Of a stretch of 64,000 bases of DNA, positions 22,857 to 34,093 are shown one piece after another. The first letter of the stretch is position 1. Every line of letters starts with the position of its first letter. The position numbers and the translations under genes were made by a program. Below the pieces are notes generated by a model, which was given only the letters and a program-made list of their open reading frames with translations, was not told where the DNA came from and did not search any database. The stretch comes from Taenia hydatigena (Eukaryota; Platyhelminthes; Cestoda; Cyclophyllidea; Taeniidae): positions 18,006,754 to 18,070,753 of the forward strand of contig JADWOT020000002.1 of the NCBI GenBank assembly GCA_036345935.2. The letters are read 5' to 3'.

Positions 22857-25800
22857 CTGCAGGTCGAAAGGACCAAGTGGGTTATGCATTAGTGAATGAA
22901 CGAGCACTGGGAGCCTTGTACACCAGATCTTAATTGGCCTTGATCAGGCCGCTGTACATAGGAATGAAACGGTGAATGGCCTCGAGGTCATGGATCCGAT
23001 CCAAAGTACATCTTGCAGGCACTTAAGCGCTAGCAATTTTCACCGTTGGTGTCATGCGCAATACATATTCGGGTGCTTTAATATGGGCTTATTACTAAGC
23101 AATTCTTACTCTCTTTATACTATTCCTCACCTCAGCATTTTTGCGAAATAAAACAATGCATTATTAAAAAACTTATTACCTGCATTGCTCCTTTCCTCCA
23201 CCTTCGATTTGATATTCTTAGGTGGAAAAGACTGACTATCGAAAGGTATTTTTATATTTGTGAAGCGGGATGAGGGAAGGGGCATATTTCCAGATTGCTC
23301 GAGTTGTATAGAGAATCAATGTTGATCTCTCCATCCTTGGGAAGTGGTGACGCCCGATCAATCACAGGCCTGGTTTATGTTAATCGCTTGCCACCTACAA
23401 GGCATACTCAGCCAATTGTGCATCGCAGAATAAATTTGACTCCCAAGCCTTTAAAGTGGGATTTTAAACCTAAAATTTGGCAAGTTTTACTGCTACAGTC
23501 GTCCTTTGAAGACTCATTGCTTTTTCAGCTATGACTCTACCCCACTGTCACAGCTGGTCGTAATGAGTATTGTTTCTCAGTTCTTCCCTTAAAACTCACC
23601 CACGCCGCGGAACAAAGATCGCCAGAAAGGGGCAGAAGACGAATAGTCAACTCGTTGCTGCCCTCGATGCTGTTGTCTTGCCTCGCAGTCTTGTGACCCA
23701 TGGGACCCATAAAATTCAGGTCTACATTAATCACCGAGTGGCTTCTAGGCGACTTTCGGGGTTCGGACTCCTGTATCCGAAGAGCTGCAGAACGCCTAGA
23801 TATACGAAATCGGATGACCCACTATGCTGGATGGAAGGTGGTGGGAGAGAAACAATGTGGGAATGGACTTAGGGACGAAAGGGCAGGAGGCGGAACTTAG
23901 ACCGCAATAGGACTGATGGTGCTCTTAGGACCAGTAAGTTCGGAAGAAGGGGGGGAGATATCAAGCAAGTGGAATTCGTAGATCTGATTTTGCTTAGCTA
24001 CGGGAATCGCTCATCACTTTCACCTACTTTCATTTTTTTAAGCGCTTCCGTTACTTCCGTCACTCTAATGAGAGGGCTCAGGTCTTTGAAGCCTCACACT
24101 ACACCACATTACTGCTTAATCTTCTCCCTGTGGATATCCCAACCGTTCAGATTGCTGCCATGTGTGTTCTTGTCAAGGTGTCCCCTCCTGTTTATTTGGC
24201 CTGTCTCATCGTTTATTTATGCAGTTCAAGGCCTCTTCTTAACATCTTCTACCATCCCAACACCCATAGGAAAAGCTTAGCAGAGCGAATCATAGGTAAC
24301 CTCTGCATCTTCAGAAAGGTCCGTGTCCTACTACCTCACACGAATGCTATTAAACCCATTGCCTGTCTTTTAAACGCGACCAATGACACCGACTACGAGC
24401 GTAAAGTTTGGACGACGATGACCTTCAGCGTGAGCTCTGAAGACGCTAAAACAGCATGTCAACTCCAGTGGTCGCATGGCGGATAGCCTACCAAGGATGA
24501 TGGTGTGGTGTTGTGCGCGTCTCCGAAAAACGCTTTACAGCACACTGGAATAGTGTTTGTCTTTGCAGCCCTTATTCCCTTGGCTCATAGTGACGTTCTC
24601 GAGCATTTCATGTCCATGCACACTTCACACTGTCCACACTGACAATCACAAAATTCGGCCTAAATGCAAGACGCGTAGGTATGAAATGTAGCCAAATCGT
24701 TACCTATTGGGGAATCACTCAATGACTGCCCTTTTACTTATAACTGCTTGGGAGTAACTGATTTAACTTTGGTGAAAATTCTGTATGGAGTGATGCGACA
24801 ATTGTGTTTTGATCCAGCACTATCGGACGACACTTGAAAGACAAATTGTCCTGGCACCAATGAAGATATGAGGAAAAAAGCAATTGGTTAAGGACTTTGT
24901 GAAGTCTGAGTGAATTTGCAGTAGTGAATTTGCATGAGTCAGAGGTTTTCTCTATTCTAAATTGCGTTTGCTGAAATACTACCCCTTTAACTCTACCGTT
25001 CAGGCTGAAACCAAGGATAGAATTGATTTTAGAAGAAAGTTTGAATTTTCATCACAAGACCATGTCATGTACTTTGGAACAAATTATTTGATTTAACTAG
25101 TCCGCCGGCGGATGCATCGTCAGCTCTCATTAAAACTGAGGGAAGCTCGGACAGTACGCACTTTCGCCTCTGTTCATTCTAATCACGATTGCCCAAAAAT
25201 GTGCCCCTACAAAACAAGCCTGTTCTTTTGAAATGTTTAAAAGGGAAATAAGGGGAGAGTGGCAACGATTCCGCTACACTTGTGGCAGCAACAGTAACCC
25301 ATTTTTCCTTGACGACGTTAAAGTTTTGAAGAACTTTTTGAAATGCTAAATTGACAAATATCTCTGTTTCTGACATCGGAGCGTACTTTAAATCCTTCTT
25401 ACTCTCCGATAAAATTGCGTTCGTTGTCTTACAGTGGTGGGCGTTATTCTCTACGCTGATATGATTCAGTGTTGCGCCACCTTATTCCAACTCGTCATCC
25501 AAAAGGAGCTGCAAATCCTCTCTACAGACTTCATCCACACCAAATAAGAAGCGTTAGGAGCTTAAAGTCTCGCAACGCAACATTCAAAGATAACCAGCGA
25601 ATCGTGCCTCTTTGCTTTCCACCTTTATATCAGGCACCTATTCTCCTTCATCATTTTATTTGCTTTTAGTCGGCTTCTGCTTGTGCTCATGATCCCTAGG
25701 CAAACTAGAAGGCCGTCTTTGCAGCCACCTTGTCGACACTATCGTAACTTGATTTATAATGAATTATCAGGCTTTTCGTGTTACTGTCACAAGAGTAAGA

Positions 25801-26149
25801 GGTGGTGGTGGAAATGAAGATGCCGATTGAGACCAGTATCAGTAGAGAATTTTAGGGAATGAAATAAACCATGCACCTATAGTCGGTTTAGCAGGCGATT
25901 TCAGGCGCTGATTTTCTACGTAATGTCCAAGCCTCTCCCCAGTAAACTACTAAGGTCATTTTAGCCGTCTTACTACTAAGCGAAAATGCTGGTGGCATCT
26001 GCAACGCTCACTTTGTGGCTACAGCCATACCTATGAACAACTATAATGGCCCCTACAAGTGGCTAGTGTATGTCATTAATACAGAAAGAGAGGACTATCA
26101 CTAGCTTCTCACAACGTTTGCTGAGGTGCTAGGTTGCGATGAACAAGTG
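22857..26149. other. No gene recognised
   Basis: The longest frame, 24,130-24,486 (+, 118 codons), has a hydrophobic stretch (PPVYLACLIVYLCSS) that could be a membrane segment, but nothing else supports a gene. 23,570-23,900 is open in two plus frames without recognisable content. Confidence 0.4.
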
Positions 26150-27000
26150 TCATGAAACAGTTACAGACAATGGCGGGACCAGACCCATCTGGCAACCACA
26201 CAAACGCATACCGCCTCCCCTTCTAGAAGAAGTGAACCATCTGGTCAAAAGTCAGCGAAATTACCATATCCTCTTTCGACCACGGTGATTTAAAGGAACA
26301 AAACACATCTGCTACTGTGGGTGGGCTATCGAAGTTTGAACGCAACAGCAAAGGACGCATCTCCATTATCCTGCATTAACGATTTGTTCAAATTCATGCA
26401 CGGTTCAAGCAGGTTCTCAATGCTAGATTTATAAACAGAACGCTGGCAAGTAGAAATAGCAGAAATAGAGATAGCAATCATGCTTCCATACGGCATCGAT
26501 AAGTTTTTGCCAATAACTCGTAGACTCTGTGATGCAAATTGCATTACTTTGTTCTGTTTTAAAACACTAAACAATCTATCTAGGTGATAACTGAGATCAA
26601 TGCGTCGACCTGAAACTGGACCTTCTACAAGAAGCGGGGTTCGCCTTAAACCCAAAGAAAAGCCTCTTCCTAAAATGTTTGGTTAGCTTCATAAGAGATG
26701 CAGTCATGTCAAATGAGATGGCAGTTACTGCAGATGATACGGTTAGGAATATGGCCGAAATCAACCAAATGGAATGGCTCCTTTAGTTTTCTTACTTCGA
26801 CAAATAACCGCGGGAGTGACATCAAAGTGCATGGCCATATTCGTATGTTTACAGCATAAATTAGTCGAGAACATATTCCTAATGGCAAGTTGAGTGTGAT
26901 GAAGCGTTTAAAGAGGTGAGATAATTACAATTCTTCTCACCGATTCTGACTATAGTAAACTTCACGAACTATCCACGTTGATAGGAACCATGTGCAACCA
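26150..27000 (+). mobile_element. Degraded Ty3/Gypsy-type pol relic
   Basis: Several collinear pieces match the order of Ty3/Gypsy Pol. TRPIWQPHKRIPP at 26,166-26,260 resembles the region just before the reverse transcriptase. At about 26,322-26,509 one frame reads GYRSLNA, then PLSCIND, GSSRFSMLDL, WQVEIAE and PYG, which are the conserved early RT blocks, broken by a TAA after LDL. Near 26,610 LLQEAGFALNPKKS matches the post-catalytic block, and near 26,905 ECDEAFKE the RNase H connection. The YxDD catalytic block between these is not visible and appears deleted. Frames change repeatedly. No long terminal repeats were found. The relic is dead. Confidence 0.75.
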
Positions 27001-27579
27001 CCTCTCCATCATCACGAATTTAGCAACTTTTTCATCGATTTTAAGCACACAACCAGATGATTTTCATTTTATTATGTAACATAACTGAACAATGTCACCT
27101 GATGAGTAATGAGAATTGAGCCAAATTAATTCTGATAGCTAGAAAATTGTGTTGAGGTGAGTGTAGATAGCATTTGACCGTGTTCGACCAAGTTACTACA
27201 TTTGTGATGACCAGACTTCCTCATATCTTCTTAAGCTTAAATGCATTAATTGTATTTGATGAAATAGAGCTCAAATTAACAAAAAATTCGTGCTGCGAAT
27301 TCCTTTTGATGGGGTTGCCTATGAGAACTCAGAGGTCGTCTCCTGGTGGTTCTATGTCCTAAAATGCGTGGGCGTTCAATCGTTTTCAAAGCAAAGCACT
27401 TGGAATATTATTAACAGCGTTGGATGATTAACAAGCATCATTAGTCTTGGCTCCAGACCAAAAGGGATGCCGACTACTGGTGGTACTGCTGCCACATTGA
27501 CTATCGCTTAAATGTCGTGTAATATTTTTTGATGTTTTACTCTCAGATTGTGGTTTATCCAACCCTCAATTCGTGGAAC

Positions 27580-27750
27580 CATCGTGGCGCTTTAACGTTG
27601 ACCTCCATGTTTGATTCAGCAGGCTGGATACTTCCCTTCTTTGTCGTCAATAGGTCTCCTTTGCCCAAGGATGAGTTCCATTGTGGAACCAAAAGAGATG
27701 CAGCAGATCTGCTGATAAACCGACAACATTTGGCGAGGAGAGTGCATAGC
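27580..27750 (+). mobile_element. Possible BEL/Pao-type retroelement fragment
   Basis: One frame reads HRGALTLTSMFDSAGWILPF, which resembles the BEL/Pao Pol segment of the form R-G-x-L-S-x-x-S-x-F-D-P-L-G-x-x-x-P. The match is short and the key Pro and Leu are replaced. No neighbouring BEL motifs could be placed with confidence. It lies about 0.6 kb downstream of the Gypsy relic and could be an unrelated chance frame. Confidence 0.25.
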
Positions 27751-27759
27751 TAATGATTG

Positions 27760-28989
27760 CACAAACTGGGAAATCGTGAGGTAAGTAAATCAACGGTGGA
27801 CTGTGAGAGGTACCCTTTTGCAGAGCGATCACAGTGAACTCTCGGTCCCACAAACGAGCCACCACCATGTGCCACGTTGGCGGCGAATCTAAGCTAAGCC
27901 TGTTAATTTAATGACAGCCCATGCTTTCATCTGTTCATCCATCCATGCCATATTCGTCCGTCCGGCAGTCTGTCCGACCATCCATCTCAAAATATTTTGC
28001 TAATTTGAAGGAACTCGGTGAAGCAAGGTGGAAACGCGATGGACTAAATAAAATACTTCTTCAGTCCAGTGGGAGAAGGCGGTACGTTTTTTCATCACTG
28101 ATTAAAACCCAGATAGGCTGTTCGGTATTTTTCTAATGTCTCTGGGAGAGGCATGAAAATTTAATCAAGACAACTGATTGGCTACCTTACAAATTCCTGT
28201 CCGATTTTCATTCGAAAAGTTTCGACTTGTCGAAAAATTCGTCCGATTCGAGAGAGGTAGAAGGTAAAAGTTGTAGGCAAAATTAGTTGAATTTCCCTAT
28301 AAGTCTGGTGCGAAAACAGCCCATTCTGTTGACTTGGACAATTTCCTCTCCTAGTTGTCGTGGTCGTCGTCCTCCTTGTCACCTTAAAAGCCTGATTTCG
28401 TGTCAGATATGACGCTCTAAACGCAGCATTTCCGGTTGTCGAGATGTATTAAAGCAGAGGTAACCGGAAAATGCGAAATTGGTGCAAGGAGCTGTAGAAG
28501 TTGGTTGAATTGATTGCTTTTGGAGACACTTTCACTTACAACCATCTCGCATAATTCACCAAAAAATGTAAAATCCATCCATCAACCTGTTTCGGATTGT
28601 CCAGAACTGCTAACTTTGATACCACTGTTTAGCGCTGTGTCCATCAATCCCTTGCTGCTGTCAAATCTGCATTGTCCACCACCGCCTTTGCTGGAGTTCA
28701 GTTTGCGGTCCCCACGCCATTAGAATGGAATCGACCGTCAGGAGGGAACCTGCTGTACAAACACCGGATAACATGTATTTTTTATAATGTAAAATGCAAC
28801 TAATTTGCAAATTTTGGGCCCTGTCTGAGATGAGTGGTGAGTAAATGTCAAAATGACTTCTGCATGTCATTTCTTCATTTGACTTTTAGAAGAGAAGAGG
28901 GAAACACAAACAAAGTCCCACAAACCTTGCAGTTGTCTATAAATTAGGCATTCAAAATGAGGCAAAATAAGAGCAGCGTTATTGTTTAC
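27760..28989. other. No gene recognised
   Basis: Short frames only. A stretch rich in CCATC/GTCCG words at 27,940-27,990 is low-complexity. Nothing I can support. Confidence 0.5.
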
Positions 28990-29150
28990 TCGATCAAAAC
29001 CACCGCCATGCTTGTAAGCAGATGCATAGTTGGCAATCAATTTGATTTTATCAGTGGGGCTCTTTGACTTCAAAGTCTTCAAGTAGTCTCTCCCACCAGG
29101 CCCAGCAGTATCATAAAGACGGTGTCTCTCGCATTCGCATGGAATGCTTC
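28990..29150 (-). CDS. Candidate internal exon, unknown protein
   Basis: On the minus strand, an acceptor (TATTTGGACAG) and a donor (GATCGA|GTAAAC) delimit 161 bases open in one frame. The product includes PCECERHRLYDTAGPGGRDY and IKLIANYASAYKHGGGFD. Its balanced composition and clean splice sites make an exon likely. The frame stays open for some way beyond both ends, so the borders are not proven. I do not recognise the family. The DTAG string alone is not enough to call a GTPase, since the other G motifs are absent. No partner exon was identified. Confidence 0.35.
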
Positions 29151-30509
29151 CTGTCCAAATATTCACCGTTTCAGCTTGTTTTGTATGAGATGACCACATT
29201 CAAGTGGCAGGGTACTCTTCGATGGCACGGCTGATGCGATGCGCTCGTAAACATCCCATGCAACTCAACTTCAATCAAAATCGCGACTCTTCACCCTCCT
29301 GTCTCGCCCAGTTGCATGTGGATGCTCTCTGATTCGGTAGCATTAATTCAGGCTCTCCTATTGCGGCTCGCCATCTATCGTCGCTTGCAGCGCATCGCCA
29401 ATTTTGACGCACTTCGTTTTTACGTGCCCACATAGATAACACGAATTGGTGATGATCAACGAGACGAGGTGTCTCCATCTGGCCTGTAAGCTGACGCTGG
29501 CTCGGCTTTCCGCGTTACCAATTTTGCCTTTGCCACCAAGTTTCTCCTGCTGTACTGGATGCAAGCTGGCTGTTTTGGTAGTTCCTTCGCAAATTAAGAG
29601 GTTTACTTCAATCTAAAATAAGGCAATAAAGTAGAGAAGTCACAGAAGCGGAAATTGGGTTGTGTTATGGTGAGTCACTAGGCGGGTGATAGAGCAGTGG
29701 CGATGTGCTGAGTTCAAACCAACTAGCCATCCAACGAACAACTAAAAGAGAGTTTACTTCATCCAGTATGAAACTGTTGATCTAGCGTCTACAAGGACAA
29801 GTTTGAAGGAGACAATGAGATAAATGTGCCTTCGCACTCAGATACACTCAAGTACACATACGCACTGCCTATCTGTATCCGTGCTACCCCATCCAATGAG
29901 GCTCTTTAAAAGGACGAAAATAGGAAATGGGCAGTGACACATGCACACGCACACACACAAACTTCGGACAGGCAAACAGAAGACGACACACACAGTGAAC
30001 AGAGTGCAGGTGGACTTAAGAGAGGAGGGCATATGCTTACCCCATAGTTTAAGGCGCCACGCCGACATAATCTCTACAAGAAGAACAAAGAGAACAGTGA
30101 GATGGGCACTCAACAGTTTTGCCAGCCTGCAAATGACAAAGTAAGGAGCAAAAGCAACGCGCTCACCTTTGATCTTGAAGGAGTAAGTGAAAGAGTAGGA
30201 GATGGTGTGGATGTGGCAATTTAATCTAAGCTATGATAAAACAACTGTTGGTCATCAGTACAGTGTGATATAGTCAGATTTATTCTAGTCCATGCTAGTC
30301 TGTTCTAGATAGTGAATCTTGGCACCGTTTGTTCATGCCATAACCAAAGGTGAGACCAGTGGTGAGATGAAGAGGACTTACTAAGAGGACGTTGGCAGAG
30401 AGTGAGGAAGGAGGTTGAGGCAGGAGCGACTAGATGTTGAATTTGAAGAAGATGAAGAGAAGAGAACCGAGGGAGATCCAGAGAAACAAGGCATTCTCGT
30501 GGCGCTAAA
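29151..30509. other. No gene recognised
   Basis: Two overlapping minus frames (29,275-29,478 and 29,358-29,564) are open but unrecognised. CA/GT-rich DNA occurs near 29,940-29,995. Nothing else is supported. Confidence 0.4.
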
Positions 30510-30690
30510 GTAGAAGGCTAAAGGTAAGGAAATAAATCTAGGCAACTACGCACCTCTCTCCCTCAGGTAACTTAAATGTGTGGAGCACACACGGTAGGAC
30601 ATAATGCAAGACGCAATACTTGAGAGCGTATCAAGCGTGATGGAGGACAAAAGTGACAATCACCAAGGACGCGTTGAAGTGGGGCGTGAG
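30510..30690 (+). mobile_element. LINE-type reverse transcriptase relic
   Basis: A single frame of about 57 codons, interrupted by two TAA/TAG stops, reads KGKEINLGNYAPLSLR, then LKCVEHTR, then DIMQDAILESV and SDNHQG. This matches in order the conserved start of non-LTR reverse transcriptases (K-G-x-x-x-x-x-N-Y-R-P-I-S-L, then K-V-x-E, then D-x-Q-x-G). The rest of the RT is not recognisable downstream. It is a short, dead fragment. Family assignment beyond non-LTR is not possible by eye. Confidence 0.55.
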
Positions 30691-31329
30691 AAAGAAGGAG
30701 GAGGCAGGTGGGCTCCCATCCCCTCATTTCGAGAACGCCATCAGACCGAGTTCCTGTTTGTGCACTATGATCCCTAATATCTAGGAGAAAGAAAGGAAAA
30801 GCCTCATTTCACATCGCATGAAGTTGTGTTGGGCCAATTAGGTGGGCCAAATGCGGGTATTGCAGTCGACTTGAACGGTATCGTAGGAAGGCGTCTCTGA
30901 ACATGAGGCTCTGTCAACCTGCATCTTTCTTTCCTAACTTATTCAAGCCTGTCACAATCTAGCCTAGGTAGCTAATTTAATCTGCTATATTGTAGTGCAA
31001 TCTAATGTGATCTAGTTAGACCTAGTCATGAGTGCCGTGACACAGTGCTTCCACAGTATGACATGGATATGGAGCACATTGTTGCACTCCACTAGATCTG
31101 CTGCTATTGCTGCCGCTGTTTATTTAGTGCGATCATAAGCATGTGCAGCACAATGAACACAGTGCAAGGTATGCATTTAAATAAAGAAATCGACTACATA
31201 CCCCCAAAGGTTTCTATACAACTAAAGTATGGTTGCTTCTGGTGCGAATTCGTATTATCGTGCTTGGACGAACCCTTGCCTTGCATTGCGACCAACACCA
31301 GCAGCGCATGCAGTTCGTCTGGGGACGTG
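30691..31329. other. No gene recognised
   Basis: Nothing supportable; it precedes a repeat copy. Confidence 0.5.
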
Positions 31330-31665
31330 AAGCAACCTGCATGTTCAGCTAAAAGGGACAAAGGAATGATTGCGATAGAGGCGAAGCAGAGAGCGTGATA
31401 GAGGAAAAAGATGACTGGAAGTGGACACCGCAGGATGACTCTGCACGATGCTTTAGTGTAGCCTTCTCTGTTTCCTCCCTTTCTCTCATCTTTTCATTAA
31501 TCGATGCATTTACCCATTCACCTAGCCACTTGACTGAGTTGAATACAAGTCATTCAACTTGGTGGAGGGAATGTAAATTTCTTGTCGATAGCATACTCGA
31601 AGAGGCTAAGCACAACTTTCTTTTTCTGCGCTTTTAACATGGGATAACAAATGTAAAAGTAGCGA
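31330..31665 (+). repeat. Third copy of the arm inner edge, first half
   Basis: Aligns with 11,935-12,255 in direct orientation: GGGACAAAGGAATGA, TTTAGTGTAGCCTT, TCTCATCTTTTCAT and AACATGGGATA are shared. It is diverged from both arms. Alignment stops near 31,665 and resumes at 32,790. Confidence 0.8.
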
Positions 31666-32789
31666 TATGACAAACGCAAATGAAGCGAGGGAGAAGAGAA
31701 AGAAGGAAATACAAGACCGAATGAAGAGAGGGGGTTGTCATAACAACTTACCCCTACTTTCTACTATATCTGTCTGGTTTGGTCCTTTGACGTCTCGAGA
31801 ACGGCGGGATGAGAGGTTGGGACTGACGAAGAAACGAGGATGGAGACGGCGGAAGTGAAGAACAAAAAGAAGACCAGGGACAAGTAGAAAATGAATTGGG
31901 ACGAAGATACTGATGAAGAAGTGAATGGTGGGAACGATGCTTTGAAGCAAAATGAATAGAAGCAGACGAAACAGCACGCAATAGAGCATGTTCTAGGGCT
32001 GGGAGTGCAAGTATAATCGGCCCCTTTGAAGCTGACACGTGTAAATCGATTGCTTGCATGTGTCGCGTGGTGGCTGTCTCCCGATGCCGCCGATTGGTGT
32101 AGGTTTCGCACATTATTCTTTGTTGGTGAAGCTTTTGCAAGGGCAAGCATCACCTGCCTTTGTGCTTGTTCACCTTAAGCCATTTTCCTGCATTGTTTTG
32201 CATGCAAGGGGACAATGCTAATGCCCTTTGGGCGGTTAGGTACTTTTCTACTCCATTTCAAGTTTTCACTTCAATCTAGATAAAAGAAAAAGCAACAGAT
32301 AAAGAAAGTAGGCCAAGGGAGGATGTGGACGAGCGGGATGATGCTTAAATGGTGGTGAATCAAAAAAGCATAATCATCAATAAACCAACTCACCTTTCTT
32401 GCAGCTCTGCTCTTCTGGTGAAATGTTCCTCTACTTATCGTGACCCCAACATTGCCAATGCGCTGCTTTACAAGTACGAGCTCTTAAGCAAACATAGTCA
32501 GACGAACGCTAGATTTGCCTAGTGCACAAATCTATCATAGATTTCGACGATATTCATCTCAGCTACATTCGCTTACAATATCAGCCAGTTGCCTTTGCGG
32601 GCATGAAACGACCATGAGTGGAGTGGACCTACAAATAGTAACATTAGTTTTCAAAATGGTCTGGCTCTTCTACACAATAAGGTAAATGGGTACGAAATCG
32701 TTTCGCAACAAAATATCGTTAATGAGTTAAAACACTCGTACATTGATCTGTACCATTATCGCATTCGACGATACCCCATTAAAATGGTC
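31666..32789. other. 1.1 kb insertion splitting the repeat copy
   Basis: This sequence interrupts the collinear alignment of the repeat. It contains a 63-codon plus-strand frame with a basic helix (NANEAREKRKKEIQDRMKR) and overlapping minus-strand frames of 129-130 codons across 31,754-32,153 in purine-rich DNA. I found no terminal repeats or transposase. It may be a non-autonomous insertion, or the flanking repeat may have lost the matching part elsewhere. Confidence 0.45.
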
Positions 32790-33060
32790 ATTTTTTTACA
32801 ACAGTTGCCAGTCTTACGCAACGAAATTTTGAGTAAATGCTAAAATAATTTTGCTAAAATCAATTTCTACTCACCCATTTTTGTGAGATTGTTCTCAGCC
32901 CAACCCGTCGTGGATGGAATGGATCAGTGAATGGACCGATCGGCCGCCTAGACAGACAACCAATCCGCAACAATTAGCAGGTAGTCTTATCGATTGTATT
33001 GATCCAACAGCCATCGACCAACCACCGAAGGCAGGTGAGTCAGCAACAAGGCTTCTGCTG
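32790..33060 (+). repeat. Third copy of the arm inner edge, second half
   Basis: Aligns with 12,285-12,530 and the reverse of 37,185-37,430: GTAAATGCTAAAA, CTACTCACCCA, GACAGACAACCAAT and AAGGCAGGTGAGTCA versus equivalents. One frame (MEWISEWTDRPPRQTTNPQQ, then IDCIDPT) is readable in the right-arm flank as well. Confidence 0.8.
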
Positions 33061-33158
33061 AGAAGAGCACAGGCCACTCACCCATTCGGTGGTGGCTTGA
33101 AAAGGCCTTCCCGTAGGGGCTGTTAGCTAAGTGGTAATAAGAAGGCAAGGAAAGGACA

Positions 33159-33181
33159 AGCAGAAGCAGCAGCAGCAGCAG
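33159..33181 (+). repeat. GCA trinucleotide microsatellite
   Basis: About seven near-perfect AGC units are directly visible. A shorter AGC run occurs at 57,603-57,617. Confidence 0.9.
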
Positions 33182-33607
33182 AATATCTAAGATCGCTCGA
33201 ATAAATAAGTATCAAATTGGTTGATAAGATAAGGCGTAGTCAGGAGCTCTAAATGCATTTGCCATCAATTACGACAGAGCATCCAGACAGAATGTAGGCG
33301 CAGTGCAGTGTATAGGCAAAAGTGCGTAAGATGGCAGCACCACTTCCATAAACCATCATCTGCAATCACTGCTAACATGTATTTAAATGACAAATGTCCC
33401 TTTGCTGACTATCAGTTCATCACCAGTGTCAGATAGATGACTCCCTTACAACTTCATATTTGGCCTACGCTAAAACCCAACTTAAACACAAACCCTGCTA
33501 GCAATGTCCACTCGCATGCCATTGTTGTCAAGCAAGGATTGCAAAGCACCAAATCTGTACTAATGACGCCCATCTCTTTACTTAAACGTAACAGCTAGCA
33601 GAGTGAC

Positions 33608-34093
33608 GTGTGCGGTGATGGAGATGTGGCTGTGTGCGGCATGCCACATTCTTCTTCAAGGACAAATAAAGCTAAAACATATGAAGCACCTGAAAGAAGG
33701 GTAAATGCATGGGCAAATCCCCACCAGCAAGAAGTCGCCTTACCGAAGTCACCTCACTGGTCGCTCGAATATCGTAGCAGCGGTCAAAGCCACCCACCCA
33801 CCCACCAACCAATCAACCGATCTGACCTCAGTGAGCGCTTCAAATTCACTACCCCAACCTTCCTAGGGGATACAGATCGTACGCTTTCATCAAAAGGGCA
33901 TTATGCAAAGGCTAAGGAGGATGAGGAACTTCGCAACAAAATCAGGCCTTATGCACTTTCTCTGCAAAAATTGCACAACCTATCCCTCAATACTTCAAAA
34001 CAGTTTGACATCGTGTTGATTTGCCGCGTTTGGGTTTACTCAACACGCTACTCATCAACTGCTAATCTAAACCTCTGCCAATTTTATAAGTAG
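33608..34093 (+). CDS. 161-codon ORF, unknown
   Basis: One of the longest frames in the window. The product is hydrophilic, with a His/Pro-rich middle (SHPPTHQPINRSD) and a charged segment (HYAKAKEDEELRNKIRPY). It begins at a non-ATG start and has no visible splice-delimited ends. No domain is recognisable. A frame of this length is not improbable by chance in DNA of this composition. Confidence 0.2.
   Translation: MCGDGDVAVCGMPHSSSRTNKAKTYEAPERRVNAWANPHQQEVALPKSPHWSLEYRSSGQSHPPTHQPINRSDLSERFKFTTPTFLGDTDRTLSSKGHYAKAKEDEELRNKIRPYALSLQKLHNLSLNTSKQFDIVLICRVWVYSTRYSSTANLNLCQFYK

Noticed and set aside
27921..28136. Ser/Pro-rich plus frame
   Set aside because: Low-complexity CCATC-type DNA explains the composition; no splice sites or conservation.
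28990..29150. GTPase from the DTAG string
   Set aside because: The other G-box motifs are missing and the context after DTAG does not match.
29640..29735. tRNA-like words (GAGTTCAAACC after AGAGCAGTGG)
   Set aside because: Spacing and stems do not fit a tRNA and the A box is poor.
31754..32153. Minus-strand frames of 129-130 codons
   Set aside because: They are two overlapping frames of the same strand in purine-rich DNA with low-complexity Ser/Pro/Phe products, and a plus frame is open too.
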